The position numbers and the translations under genes were made by a program. Under the pieces are notes generated by a model. The model saw nothing but the letters and a program-made list of their open reading frames with translations. It did no database searches and was not told where the DNA came from. From Alteromonadaceae bacterium M269 (lineage in GTDB: Bacteria > Pseudomonadota > Gammaproteobacteria > Enterobacterales > Alteromonadaceae): a DNA stretch of 64,000 bases. The stretch spans positions 930,001 through 994,000 of the forward strand of contig SMNZ01000001.1 of the NCBI GenBank assembly GCA_004353515.1. Reading direction: 5' to 3'. Shown here in pieces: positions 10,412 to 20,005 of the stretch; position 1 is the stretch's first letter; every line of letters starts with the position of its first letter.

Positions 10412-12739
10412 CTAACAATCAATTTTTTTCCAAATTGATTTCACATGCTCTCTCACTTTAAGTAATTCGTTTTCAGGAACGGGTTTGGAAAAAAGAAAAC
10501 CTTGAATTTGGTTATTTTCATGATGAGATGCAACACTCTTAACCAAATGATATTGTTCAACCGTCTCTACACCTTCAGCGACTACGTTCATATTCAAGTT
10601 ATGAGCGAGCTGAGCAATTGTTGTCACTATTGCTTTATCTTGCTCCTTTTTAGGCGCATCAACGATAAATGATCGGTCAATTTTTAACGTATTGAACGGC
10701 AAGCGTTTGAGGTAATTGAGTGACGAATAGCCGGTACCAAAATCATCAATAGCCAGCTTGATACCTATCTCGGCTATACGCTCGAGTGTTTTCCTGGTTT
10801 CTTCAAAATCATCAATTAATGAACATTCGGTAACTTCAATTTCTAACCATTCAGGCGAGCACCCCGTAGTCTCCAATATGGATTCTAACTTTTCAGTGAG
10901 CCCTTTTTGTTTCAATTGAACAGAAGATAAATTGACCGCTATTCTAAGAGGATCTTGCGTTTTCGACAGTCGAATAGCAAATTCGCAAGCTTCTCGAATA
11001 ACCCAAGTGCCAACTTCAACAATCAACCCCGCCTCTTCCATAAAAGGAATAAACTGGCCTGGCTGTAAAACACCTCGAGTTGGGTGGCGCCATCTGATCA
11101 AAGCTTCGACACTGGTAAACTCACCATTTGAAAAGTCGACCTTAGGTTGATAGTGAAGAACGAGCTGTTCCATACGCCGGTTAATCATTTTGCGCATATC
11201 AACTTCTAAGGAAAGTTGTAAATTCGCTTGGGAATCATCCTCTTGGGAGTAAAAGCGATAAGCATTCTTTCCAGCTCTTTTCGCTTTGTACATCGCAACA
11301 TCAGCTTTTTTAAGCAATAATTGAACATTGTCTCCATCCAATGGACAACGGCTGATCCCCATACTGGGCGTAACAATAAGCTCACGGTGCTCAATGGAAT
11401 ATTGAGCCGACAATAGCTGCATAATTTTATCGGCAACCCGAATAACATCTTGTTTATGCGTTAAGTCAGTCAATAAAATGGCAAACTCATCTCCTCCTAA
11501 ACGGCATACAGAGTCTGCTGAACGCATAATAGATTTCAGGCGCTTGGCGACTTCGACAAGCAGCTTGTCGCCAACATTATGTCCTAGAGTGTCATTAATA
11601 TTCTTAAATCGGTCTAAATCTAGAAAAATTACCGCTAGATGTTTTTTAAGTCGTTGATTTCTCGAAATAGCCTGAGAAAGCCTGTCAATAAATAAAGAAC
11701 GGTTAGGTAAATCAGTTAATGGGTCATAATGCGCTAGATGAATGATTTCATTTTGTGCTTCTAACCTATCTGTAATATCTGTGTTAATACTACAAACGCG
11801 ATGGATGACATTTTGTTCATTGTACAATGGGAATTTCACGCTCAAATAAAAGTGCTCGCCATCTACACTAGGAAGCAGTTCTTCGCACTGGATAGAATGA
11901 CTGGTATTAATCACTTCTTGATCGTTCCGTTTGATCAACATCGCCGTTTCTATCGGGAAAAGATCGACATCTGTCAGACCATTTTCGTACTCTACATTCA
12001 AATTTAAGGCACTTTTGAATGCGTCATTAACCATCTCATATTTACCGTCTATTCCCTTTAATGAGATGAGTGAAGATGAATTATTGATAATGGATTCTAA
12101 CCTGTCGTTAGTCAGAGCTAGTTGCTGCTCTGTATCCAATCGCATCTCAATTTCACTTTTCAGCAAATGATTAGTGTTTTCTAACTCTTTGTTTCGAGCA
12201 TTAACTTGTTGCGTTAAAACTTCTCGCGCTTGAGCAAGTTCCCGAATGGTGTCTAAATCCTTATAAGAACGCAGCGCAGTGGCAACACAAGATCGCATCT
12301 TCTCTGCGGTAAGTTCAGATTTTTCTTTATAGTCGTTGATGTCGTAATCAACGATAACGCTAAGTTCTGGAGCTTGACCAGGTTGACCTGTACGTAAAAT
12401 GATTCTTAGAAACTGGTTTTTTATCACATTGCGAACGTATTGAACGAGGTCTAAGCCTGCATGATCTGTTTCCATAACCACATCAAGCAACATGACGTTA
12501 AAGTTGTTGTCTTCCTCCAAGATAGTTTTAGCTTCTTCTGCAGAGTAAGCGTGAGAGAGTTGAATCGGTCGTCCGTCAAATTGAAATTTATTTAATACAA
12601 GTTTTGTTACATCATGAATTGCGTGATCATCATCGACAATCAATACTTGCCAGCAATCTTCGTGCTTACCGTTCGAATCACGAGTTTCAGTTTTAGATCC
12701 TTGAGATTCCTCAGAAAATTTTAGTAATCCACTTGTCAT
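10412..12739 (-). CDS. response regulator with PAS, GGDEF and EAL domains
   Basis: A 775-residue c-di-GMP signalling protein. The N-terminal receiver (about 30-165) has the acidic pair VDDD and phosphoacceptor Asp86 in MLLDVVM. A coiled coil and a PAS domain (about 210-330) follow, then a diguanylate cyclase domain with an intact GGDEF at 415-419, and a phosphodiesterase domain with an intact EAL at 545-547 and the later DDFGTGYSSL block. Both output domains therefore look competent, so the net activity cannot be told. The ATG at 12737-12739 has GAGGA in front. It is upstream of the histidine kinase hybrid and probably in one transcript, so that kinase is the likely phosphodonor (inference). 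Confidence 0.93.
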   Translation of the reverse strand: MTSGLLKFSEESQGSKTETRDSNGKHEDCWQVLIVDDDHAIHDVTKLVLNKFQFDGRPIQLSHAYSAEEAKTILEEDNNFNVMLLDVVMETDHAGLDLVQYVRNVIKNQFLRIILRTGQPGQAPELSVIVDYDINDYKEKSELTAEKMRSCVATALRSYKDLDTIRELAQAREVLTQQVNARNKELENTNHLLKSEIEMRLDTEQQLALTNDRLESIINNSSSLISLKGIDGKYEMVNDAFKSALNLNVEYENGLTDVDLFPIETAMLIKRNDQEVINTSHSIQCEELLPSVDGEHFYLSVKFPLYNEQNVIHRVCSINTDITDRLEAQNEIIHLAHYDPLTDLPNRSLFIDRLSQAISRNQRLKKHLAVIFLDLDRFKNINDTLGHNVGDKLLVEVAKRLKSIMRSADSVCRLGGDEFAILLTDLTHKQDVIRVADKIMQLLSAQYSIEHRELIVTPSMGISRCPLDGDNVQLLLKKADVAMYKAKRAGKNAYRFYSQEDDSQANLQLSLEVDMRKMINRRMEQLVLHYQPKVDFSNGEFTSVEALIRWRHPTRGVLQPGQFIPFMEEAGLIVEVGTWVIREACEFAIRLSKTQDPLRIAVNLSSVQLKQKGLTEKLESILETTGCSPEWLEIEVTECSLIDDFEETRKTLERIAEIGIKLAIDDFGTGYSSLNYLKRLPFNTLKIDRSFIVDAPKKEQDKAIVTTIAQLAHNLNMNVVAEGVETVEQYHLVKSVASHHENNQIQGFLFSKPVPENELLKVREHVKSIWKKIDC

Positions 12740-12852
12740 GAAACGTCCTCAATACGCTTAAAACATAGTCAATAACACCCTCTATCTAATTTTAAGTTAG
12801 TTTATTTTAGGCAAAATACAATAAGCCTTTTGTTGTACACAAAAGGTACTAT

Positions 12853-15132
12853 CTAGCCTTTATAATTGGCATACCAAAAGGGGTAGATATCACGCCTATA
12901 CCCCTGAACTTCAATGGTATAAGGAGAGATTTTAAACGTTATCTGACCATGCTCTGACGTAGAGTAGGTTTTGACGCCATGGCTATGATAACGCTCTACA
13001 ACTTCTGCTTTGGGGAAACTCCATCGATTAAGATAACCTTGACTAAATATGGAATAAGTTGGGTCAACATATTTGATAAAAGTCTCCGAACTCGAACTAT
13101 TACTCCCGTGATGTGGAGCAACAAGAATTGTAGATTTTAGATCTTCACCATGCATTTCTATCAAGCGGCGCTCGATAGACTTATCAATGTCTCCACTTAA
13201 TAAAATACTGTGCAGGCCACCTGACGCCTTAACAACACAAGACGATTCATTTTCATCAGCGACCATAGGCTTTAGAGGCCAAAGAGCAGCAAGCTTCAAC
13301 CCTGCCCTTTCATCACGCCATCCGTTGAAACAAAGATCTTCGCTAGTTATCTTGTTACTAATTTCAAGGTGCTTCTCTAAATGAGAGACACCTCCAGCGT
13401 GATCATTGTCATTGTGACTAACTATCAATAAATCCAATTTGTTAATTCCTCGACTACGTAGCAAAGGTAAGATCACCGCGTCAGCCATATTAAATCCACT
13501 GGGGAAAGACGGCCCTGTATCATACAAAATAACTTTATTATTACTGCTGATTAGAACGGCTAGTCCCTGCCCCACATCCAGAACATCAACTTGCCAATAA
13601 GGTTTATCTTTATCGGGAATAAAAGCGATAAATGGCAATATCCAAATAACAAAAATAAACTTCGGAATAGGTAATTTAGGCAAAAGCAAGCCTAATAAAC
13701 CTACTCCTAAACAAAGCCAAATGGAGAAAGGGAAATCTTTTATAGTGACGTGAGTCATAGATATTGAACCCACTTGATACAAAGTTGTAACACAAAAACC
13801 AATAAGGGTATCTGCGAGTTTAAATAGCACTTGGCCTAGCGACGGGAAAAACAAGAAGAAGAAAGTTGCTGCCAAGCACGTTGGAACGAGAATCAAAGTG
13901 ACTAAGGGCACAGCTATAAAGTTTATTATTGGTGCTCCCAAGGATATAAAACCAAACTGCCATGCAACTATGGGTAACATAAAGAGGCTGATGACAAGCT
14001 GCAGTCTTAGACTTGCCCCTAAGGTATTTAAAACTGTATTACTCCTTCTTTTAACAGGCCAACACCAAACTGCAAACAAAATAATGCCAACAGCACTTAA
14101 ACTGAGCCATAAGCTGATTCCATAAAGACTAAAAGGCGTTGACAAGATCACGACAAACAAAATGGCTAACAAAGATCGAACTGGCGACCATGAGCGACCA
14201 AACCACAGTAATATCGAGACAACAAAAAGCATCAAGCAGGCTCTTAGTGTGGGTAAACTAAAGCCAGCGAGATAGGCGTAAAATAAGCTGAGAAGCAAAG
14301 TCAAAAATATTGATACTCTCTGACTCGGTGTATTAAGACTCAATACACCAAATTTTATAAGAGCCATCAATAAACTGTTGAATACCCAGTAGCTAGCTGT
14401 TGCTACAACACCAATATGTAGACCTGATATCGCCACTAAATGGGCCGTTCCGGTCTGTTGGAGTACCGCCCAATCATCATCATCCAGAAACCCACGATAA
14501 CCTAAAGATAATGCAGCTAACCATTTACCATGGGATAACTCTAAGCTGAGTAATTGATCTAACAATTGCTGACGAATCGTCGTACTAGCGTCAATAAGAG
14601 CATTAAGTTCGCTTTTTTTGACATAGCCTGTCGCTTTGACGCCTTGGGTCATTAGCCATTGCTGATAATTAAAACCTCCTTCATTAGCCAAGCCATGTGC
14701 TGGTTTCACTTTAACGAGAAATTTAACCTCTTGGCCTTGCTTGAGTTCCCAGTTAGGTTGGTACCAAGACAAACGGAACTTTATCGGAGCATGCCTCGTC
14801 TCTACGTCATCAATAGAATCAATACGCATCATGAAGCGTTGTTCGGTTGACAATGAGGCAATTAATGACTCAATTTCCCCCGTCACTATGATACTTTGAT
14901 GAAAATCTTGCTCTCGCAGTTGCCAATGTTGATGCCAATGGCCTACACTCGAAATCCAGACTAGACCAGCTAAAAAGCCTGAGATACATTTTGCGAATGG
15001 ATAATCAGAAAAACGCAGTAACAGTAATAAGGAAAAGGTCAAACAGATGGTAGTTGTTAATGGAGTTGGCAAAGCAGTCCAAAGCAATGAGGAAATGCAT
15101 GCACCTATAAAGCTCAGTAACCAACCGTCCAT
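12853..15132 (-). CDS. comEC: DNA internalization protein ComEC/Rec2
   Basis: ComEC forms the inner-membrane channel that takes up single-stranded DNA in natural transformation. The 759-residue protein has N-terminal membrane segments, a DUF4131-type region, the Competence domain with many helices (about 220-500), and a C-terminal metallo-beta-lactamase-like domain with HNDNDH at 573-578 and a later APHHGSNSS block. The size is normal for gammaproteobacteria. ATG at 15130-15132 has AAGGA in front. It stands alone between the signalling pair and the divergent DUF2062 gene. Conservation outside naturally competent species means uptake ability is not proven by this gene. Confidence 0.95.
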   Translation of the reverse strand: MDGWLLSFIGACISSLLWTALPTPLTTTICLTFSLLLLLRFSDYPFAKCISGFLAGLVWISSVGHWHQHWQLREQDFHQSIIVTGEIESLIASLSTEQRFMMRIDSIDDVETRHAPIKFRLSWYQPNWELKQGQEVKFLVKVKPAHGLANEGGFNYQQWLMTQGVKATGYVKKSELNALIDASTTIRQQLLDQLLSLELSHGKWLAALSLGYRGFLDDDDWAVLQQTGTAHLVAISGLHIGVVATASYWVFNSLLMALIKFGVLSLNTPSQRVSIFLTLLLSLFYAYLAGFSLPTLRACLMLFVVSILLWFGRSWSPVRSLLAILFVVILSTPFSLYGISLWLSLSAVGIILFAVWCWPVKRRSNTVLNTLGASLRLQLVISLFMLPIVAWQFGFISLGAPIINFIAVPLVTLILVPTCLAATFFFLFFPSLGQVLFKLADTLIGFCVTTLYQVGSISMTHVTIKDFPFSIWLCLGVGLLGLLLPKLPIPKFIFVIWILPFIAFIPDKDKPYWQVDVLDVGQGLAVLISSNNKVILYDTGPSFPSGFNMADAVILPLLRSRGINKLDLLIVSHNDNDHAGGVSHLEKHLEISNKITSEDLCFNGWRDERAGLKLAALWPLKPMVADENESSCVVKASGGLHSILLSGDIDKSIERRLIEMHGEDLKSTILVAPHHGSNSSSSETFIKYVDPTYSIFSQGYLNRWSFPKAEVVERYHSHGVKTYSTSEHGQITFKISPYTIEVQGYRRDIYPFWYANYKG

Positions 15133-15170
15133 AGTCGTCCTTGTATTAGCTCAGTATTTAGAAGTTCAAT

Positions 15171-15683
15171 ATGCCCAAAAAATTTATTAGGCGATACTTA
15201 CCTAATCAGCAAGACATCAAGCAAAATAAGATGCTATCCATTTTTGGCTCTATTTTGCACGATGCGAACCTTTGGCACCTTAACCGCCGTTCTGCTAGTG
15301 GCGCTTTCGGTATTGGTTTATTTTTTGCCTTTTGGCCCTTCCCGTTTCAAATGATTTTGGTCGTCATGATGGCCATCCCACTGCGCGTTAATATTCCGTT
15401 GGGTGTAGCAACAGTTTGGATAACAAACCCACTGACAATGCCTCCCATATTTTATGGTGCCTATATGATAGGTTCAACTGTACTAGGGAGTTCACAAGAG
15501 TCGTTTGAGTTTCAACTCAGTTGGGAATGGTTAGTGAATAGTATGGGAGCCATAGGCCCAGCCTTTTTACTAGGCTGTGCAATTTGCTCTGTATTTTTCG
15601 GCGTTCTTGGGTATTTCGGTTTGAATCTTTTTTGGCGCTGCTCGGTGAATAACCAATGGGAAAAACGCAAGCTACGCCAATAA
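15171..15683 (+). CDS. DUF2062 domain-containing membrane protein
   Basis: A 170-residue protein with a basic N-terminus and three to four hydrophobic segments, including a FAFWPFPFQM block after the first one and TNPLTMPPIFYGAY, both typical of DUF2062 proteins. The function of the family is unknown. It is divergent from comEC (38 bases between the starts) and convergent with lolE, 18 bases apart. The comEC / DUF2062 / lolE neighbourhood is common in Alteromonadales-like genomes. Confidence 0.9.
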   Translation: MPKKFIRRYLPNQQDIKQNKMLSIFGSILHDANLWHLNRRSASGAFGIGLFFAFWPFPFQMILVVMMAIPLRVNIPLGVATVWITNPLTMPPIFYGAYMIGSTVLGSSQESFEFQLSWEWLVNSMGAIGPAFLLGCAICSVFFGVLGYFGLNLFWRCSVNNQWEKRKLRQ

Positions 15684-15701
15684 GATCAATAAAATACGAT
15701 T

Positions 15702-16937
15702 TTAGTGCCCCAACACTTGGGTAGGCTCTATTTTTGCTGCTTTCATGGCCGGATATAAGGTCGCAAAAAAGCTCAACAAAAGTGCAATTATAGCTGTGAC
15801 ATACACCTCAGGCCATTGAAGTTCAGACGGCAGAAAGTCGATAAAATAGATATCACCTGCCAATAGACCTTGCCCAAAGACTTGCTCGAACCAATTCGCT
15901 ATTGCCGTAACATTAGTTGCCAATACCACGCCTAAAATTACGCCGAAAAATGTTCCAACAACACCATTGATAGCGCCTTGAATAACAAACACCTTAGTAA
16001 TAAAGGTATTTGTCGCCCCCATCGTCTTTAAAACAGCAATTTCTGACTGTTTTTCATTAACCGCCATAACCAAAGTGGAGATGATATTGAAACACGCAAC
16101 CGCAATCAGCAAAACTAAAGCCACATAAACCAATACACGAACCAATTGAATATCGTTGTACAAATGTCCTTGCGTGCGGGTCCAGTCAGAAATGTAGAGT
16201 GCCTGATCTATTGTATAAGCTATTCGTCGTGTTACTTGCGGGGCATTAAAAGGCTCGTGATAATAAAATTGTATGCCCTGTGCACCTTCACCTACATTCA
16301 AGATTTGTGCACCGAGATCTATATGAAACATACCGATGGACGAATCAATCTCACCACCAATATTGATGCTACCGGCCACAGTTAACCAACGCGTTATAGG
16401 TGCACTGAGTCGCTGTCCTTCTGACAACTGCGGTAACAGGATCTGTACTTTATCTCCTATCTTCAGCGATAACTTTTCCATAATGCCACGGCCCAAAAGC
16501 AGCGATTGTTCGTTTTTGCTAAAATCATCCCAGGATTCTTTTGCAATCGCTTTTGAGTACAACTCATACTGCTTATCGTTAACATCTAATCCAGTTAATT
16601 CGACAGCTTTCATGGTTGCCCCTTTTTGGACCATACCAACCGCTTTTACATAAGGCTGTACGTGCTTAATCTCAGGGTCTAACAACAGTTCTTCTGTTAA
16701 TTGCTGCCAATTTTGGATCCCATTTTTATCTACCGCGGACAATTCTCCGTGAGGTAATAACGATAACAATCTGTTCTTAAGCTCACTTTCAAAGCCATTC
16801 ATTACAGACAATAAAAGGATCAATACTGCACAACCTAACCCTATCCCTATGGTTGACGAAGCAGAAATAAAAGAGATATAGCCGTTCTGACGTTTACTTT
16901 GCCTAAAACGCCAAGCAACTTGCCAACTAAGCGGCAT
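15702..16937 (-). CDS. lolE: lipoprotein-releasing ABC transporter permease (LolE)
   Basis: The LolCDE complex extracts mature lipoproteins from the inner membrane and hands them to LolA. This 411-residue protein has an N-terminal membrane helix (about 25-48), a large periplasmic domain, and three C-terminal helices (about 265-400), the LolC/LolE/FtsX layout. Its start (16935-16937, AAGGAG in front) overlaps the end of lolD by 11 bases. The assignment as LolE rather than LolC rests on gene order, lolC-lolD-lolE, because the two permeases are paralogous. Confidence 0.92.
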   Translation of the reverse strand: MPLSWQVAWRFRQSKRQNGYISFISASSTIGIGLGCAVLILLLSVMNGFESELKNRLLSLLPHGELSAVDKNGIQNWQQLTEELLLDPEIKHVQPYVKAVGMVQKGATMKAVELTGLDVNDKQYELYSKAIAKESWDDFSKNEQSLLLGRGIMEKLSLKIGDKVQILLPQLSEGQRLSAPITRWLTVAGSINIGGEIDSSIGMFHIDLGAQILNVGEGAQGIQFYYHEPFNAPQVTRRIAYTIDQALYISDWTRTQGHLYNDIQLVRVLVYVALVLLIAVACFNIISTLVMAVNEKQSEIAVLKTMGATNTFITKVFVIQGAINGVVGTFFGVILGVVLATNVTAIANWFEQVFGQGLLAGDIYFIDFLPSELQWPEVYVTAIIALLLSFFATLYPAMKAAKIEPTQVLGH

Positions 16938-17622
16938 CAGAATCTCCTTGCTCGCTCAGGTGCCCTTGGTTTAAGTGAAGCACCCTATCCAATCGACCAG
17001 CTAGCTGGATATCGTGAGTCACAATGATAAAACTCGTACTCAGTTGCTCTTTTAAGTCGTTGATCAGCTCTAAAACAGACTCACCACTGTTGTGATCAAG
17101 ATTTCCCGTAGGTTCGTCAGCTAAGACAAGTTGAGGTTCACAAACTAACGCCCTCGCGATAGCAACGCGTTGACGCTCACCGCCAGAAAGTGCACCTGGC
17201 TTATGTGTTAATCGGTGACCAAGCCCAACTAACTTCAATAACTGCTCAGCTTTTTCTTTGGCTGCACTTTGATTTCTTCCACCAATTAACAGCGGCATAG
17301 CCACATTTTCTAATGCATTAAACTCCGGAAGAAGGTGATGAAATTGATAGACAAATCCTAACGACTCATTACGAAAAGCAGCTTGTTTCTTATCGGAAAA
17401 GTCAAAAATGTTATTGCCATTAAATAACACCTGACCAGATGTGGGTTTATCCAATGCACCTAGCATATGCAGCAATGTACTTTTCCCGGATCCCGAGTTA
17501 CCTAGCAACGCCACATGTTCTGCTGCCCCCACACTGAAGTTCACACTTTTAAGGACTTCGACAGTTTCGGCTTCGCCTTCATAGCTCTTACATAAATCAA
17601 CACAACGTATAAGATCCGACAT
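16927..17622 (-). CDS. lolD: lipoprotein-releasing ABC transporter ATPase
   Basis: ATPase of the LolCDE lipoprotein release complex, cytoplasmic. The 231-residue protein has Walker [10 protein letters not shown] (41-49), the LolD/MacB-type segment [12 protein letters not shown], signature [15 protein letters not shown] and Walker [13 protein letters not shown]. It lies between the two permease genes, 22 bases behind lolC, and overlaps lolE by 11 bases. Confidence 0.97.
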   Translation of the reverse strand: MSDLIRCVDLCKSYEGEAETVEVLKSVNFSVGAAEHVALLGNSGSGKSTLLHMLGALDKPTSGQVLFNGNNIFDFSDKKQAAFRNESLGFVYQFHHLLPEFNALENVAMPLLIGGRNQSAAKEKAEQLLKLVGLGHRLTHKPGALSGGERQRVAIARALVCEPQLVLADEPTGNLDHNSGESVLELINDLKEQLSTSFIIVTHDIQLAGRLDRVLHLNQGHLSEQGDSDAA

Positions 17623-17644
17623 AGTGACTATCTACCTTCCTAAA

Positions 17645-18853
17645 TCATTCGTAGCGCAGCGCTTGCGCAGGCTCAACACTCGCTGCTTTGTAGGCAGGGT
17701 ATAGCGTTGCTAAAAAACAAAGTAACAAACTGAGCAAAACCATCATTGTTATTTGCACATAATGCAGTTCAACGGGTAAACCCAACCCACCCGTCATTGC
17801 ATCTACCGGCACTCCAATCAGGGAGAGCAGATCATTCAATTGCGTAGCCAAAACAACACCAGCAACTAGCCCAATCAACGCACCTTTAACACCGTTGTAT
17901 AATCCACTGAAGAGAAAAATATGCATGACCGAGGATTGGTGCATTCCCTGAGTACGCAGAATAGCTATATCACCTTGTTTCTCAGTCACAATCAGTACCA
18001 ATGCCGAAACAATGTTAAAAGCCGCGACAGCAACAATGAGCATCAACATCAATGAGATCATGTTTTTCTCCATTTTCACGGCTGAAAATAGAGGCCCTTG
18101 TCTCGCTTGCCAGTCTTCAACCTTTAATCCTCGCTGCTCTAAGTTTTGTTTGATATCACGAAAATCGAACGCATCTGATAAAAATATACGTTGTTGGCTT
18201 AACTTTTCGACTTTAGCGCGCATGAGTCGAGATAAGTCCTTGCGATGTACCAAAACGACTTTGTCATCAAGCTCAGATCCGACATCAAAAATACCGCCAA
18301 CGATAAACTTTCGTTGGCTAGGTACACGACCTAATGGGCCAAAAACGCTCGCTGCCGCCGAGATAATTCTTAGCTCGTCACCGACACCAAGACCTAACTG
18401 CAATGCCAGTGCACGACCAATAATGACATTGTAACGTCCTGCCTCTAATGCTCTAAAACTTCCACCTAACATACTTTGAGCTACAACGGATTCAGTTTCG
18501 ATATCTCCTGGCTCAACACCTTGTATGCGAACACCCCTTAGGCCATTGCTAGATTGCAACAAACCTTCAGACTCTATCATGGGTGATATGGCAATCACGT
18601 TATCTTCATTCTCAAGCCAGTTTTTGACTTCTACGGTATCGCTATGCTCAACCATTAGGTGGGGAGAAATGCCTAGGACTCGTTGCTTTAGCTGCGCCTC
18701 AAACCCATTCATAACGGAAGAAACCACAATCAATGCCATTAATCCCAATGCAATTCCTGCAACTGAGAAAACATTAATAAATGCAATAAACTGGTTACTT
18801 TTGCTAGCGCGCGCATACCGCATGCCAACTAATGCCGAGACAGCTAAGTTCAT
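17645..18853 (-). CDS. lolC: lipoprotein-releasing ABC transporter permease (LolC)
   Basis: First gene of the lolCDE operon; 402 residues with an N-terminal membrane helix (about 25-50), a periplasmic domain and three C-terminal helices. The C-terminal block FLATLYPAYKAASVEPAQALRYE is typical of LolC/LolE permeases. The start at 18851-18853 lacks an obvious Shine-Dalgarno sequence but is supported by the conserved N-terminus. The operon is divergent from the PilZ gene and mfd. Confidence 0.94.
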   Translation of the reverse strand: MNLAVSALVGMRYARASKSNQFIAFINVFSVAGIALGLMALIVVSSVMNGFEAQLKQRVLGISPHLMVEHSDTVEVKNWLENEDNVIAISPMIESEGLLQSSNGLRGVRIQGVEPGDIETESVVAQSMLGGSFRALEAGRYNVIIGRALALQLGLGVGDELRIISAAASVFGPLGRVPSQRKFIVGGIFDVGSELDDKVVLVHRKDLSRLMRAKVEKLSQQRIFLSDAFDFRDIKQNLEQRGLKVEDWQARQGPLFSAVKMEKNMISLMLMLIVAVAAFNIVSALVLIVTEKQGDIAILRTQGMHQSSVMHIFLFSGLYNGVKGALIGLVAGVVLATQLNDLLSLIGVPVDAMTGGLGLPVELHYVQITMMVLLSLLLCFLATLYPAYKAASVEPAQALRYE

Positions 18854-19260
18854 ATAAAGATTATAAAACTCGATAAAACGTGAAAATTAATAAAAAAGCC
18901 TTACATCTGACACATCAAGTGTGTCATGGTTCATGACTCAGGTCATTTTTGGTTAAATGAATTGTGCGCGCCAGATGATACGTGTATGCAAGCTAGCGCA
19001 CAAGCCGACGCTACAAGATTTGTTCTATACAGCAATTAATCTGAAACGCATAGAGATAGCATCCCAGTGAAGCCAATAACCATGCAGCTTAGAAGACAAA
19101 ATATATAAAGACTATAAATACAACGCCATATTGACCATAATGATCAAAAATAAACTAAAGCGTGTTGGCCTTTGTTAACTATTTTTGCAACCAATGATTG
19201 GTTAAGACAAAACAGAGTGACATGCCCATGCAGTATTCGGTGTGCAATGAAGGAGACGAT
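18854..19260. other. intergenic region between lolC and the PilZ gene
   Basis: A 407-base AT-rich divergent spacer. It must hold the promoter of lolCDE (minus) and that of the PilZ gene (plus), but I see no unequivocal -35/-10 pair. A short hairpin GACACA-TCAAG-TGTGTC lies near 18908-18924. No convincing small ORF or RNA gene is seen. Confidence 0.5.
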
Positions 19261-19860
19261 ATGAAAAACTTAAGCCTTGAAGAAAAACGCGAACAATTCC
19301 ATGAGTTTTTCATTATCAAGCACCCAATCCAAGTCAATATCATAACCATGCCAGAGACTTTCTCATCACCAGATGTTGAGAATTTAGTGGAATACATGCC
19401 CCACGCTTTTGTCATCGCCAGCGAGATGTCCGAAATAGCCACCAAGGCTTTACGTCCTCTGCGTGTTTTAGGAGAACACGCCGAAGAATTAGCGGCGTTT
19501 CTTGATCTACAGAACCGTAAGATCGACCTCATGATGTCCTTCATATTGCAACAGCAGGACGACAAAGAACATCAATATCAAGGTATTGAGTTTGGAGGCA
19601 GCGGCGTTAAGGTGATCAGCGATACAGAAATGCCACTCGAACAAGTTGTTGAGATTAAGGTTTTTCTGACAGAAGAAGCTTGTGCCATCTTTGCTTACGC
19701 AGAGGTCATCGATTGCAAGCAAGTTGATGATAAGTACCACGTCTCACTCACTTTTTCATCGATCCGTGAGCAAGATCAGGATATCCTTGTTAAAGCAAGT
19801 CTCCATATACAGACCCAGCAATTAAAAAAGCGCGCTAAACCCCGACTAGAAGATAATTGA
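19261..19860 (+). CDS. PilZ-domain protein, probable c-di-GMP binding
   Basis: A 199-residue cytoplasmic protein. The C-terminal third has the PilZ-type FGGSGVKV segment (about 115-122) and a closing helix ending in LKKR. The usual N-terminal RxxxR c-di-GMP motif is not clear, so binding is uncertain. I start at the ATG at 19261, which has AAGGAG seven bases upstream; an in-frame start 63 bases earlier has none. It sits between lolC (divergent) and mfd. It is a possible receptor for the c-di-GMP enzyme encoded at 10.4-12.7 kb, but that is only inference. Confidence 0.75.
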   Translation: MKNLSLEEKREQFHEFFIIKHPIQVNIITMPETFSSPDVENLVEYMPHAFVIASEMSEIATKALRPLRVLGEHAEELAAFLDLQNRKIDLMMSFILQQQDDKEHQYQGIEFGGSGVKVISDTEMPLEQVVEIKVFLTEEACAIFAYAEVIDCKQVDDKYHVSLTFSSIREQDQDILVKASLHIQTQQLKKRAKPRLEDN

Positions 19861-20005
19861 AGCCATTTTACCGACGCACATTGAGAACAATTGATCCTTA
19901 CTGTATGAATTCCGTTTTAACCCTAAGTATTTTCGGTTTATACACTTACGATCAATAGATCTCTGTAATCGTTAAAACATTCAGTTGAGAATGAAATATT
20001 AACCA

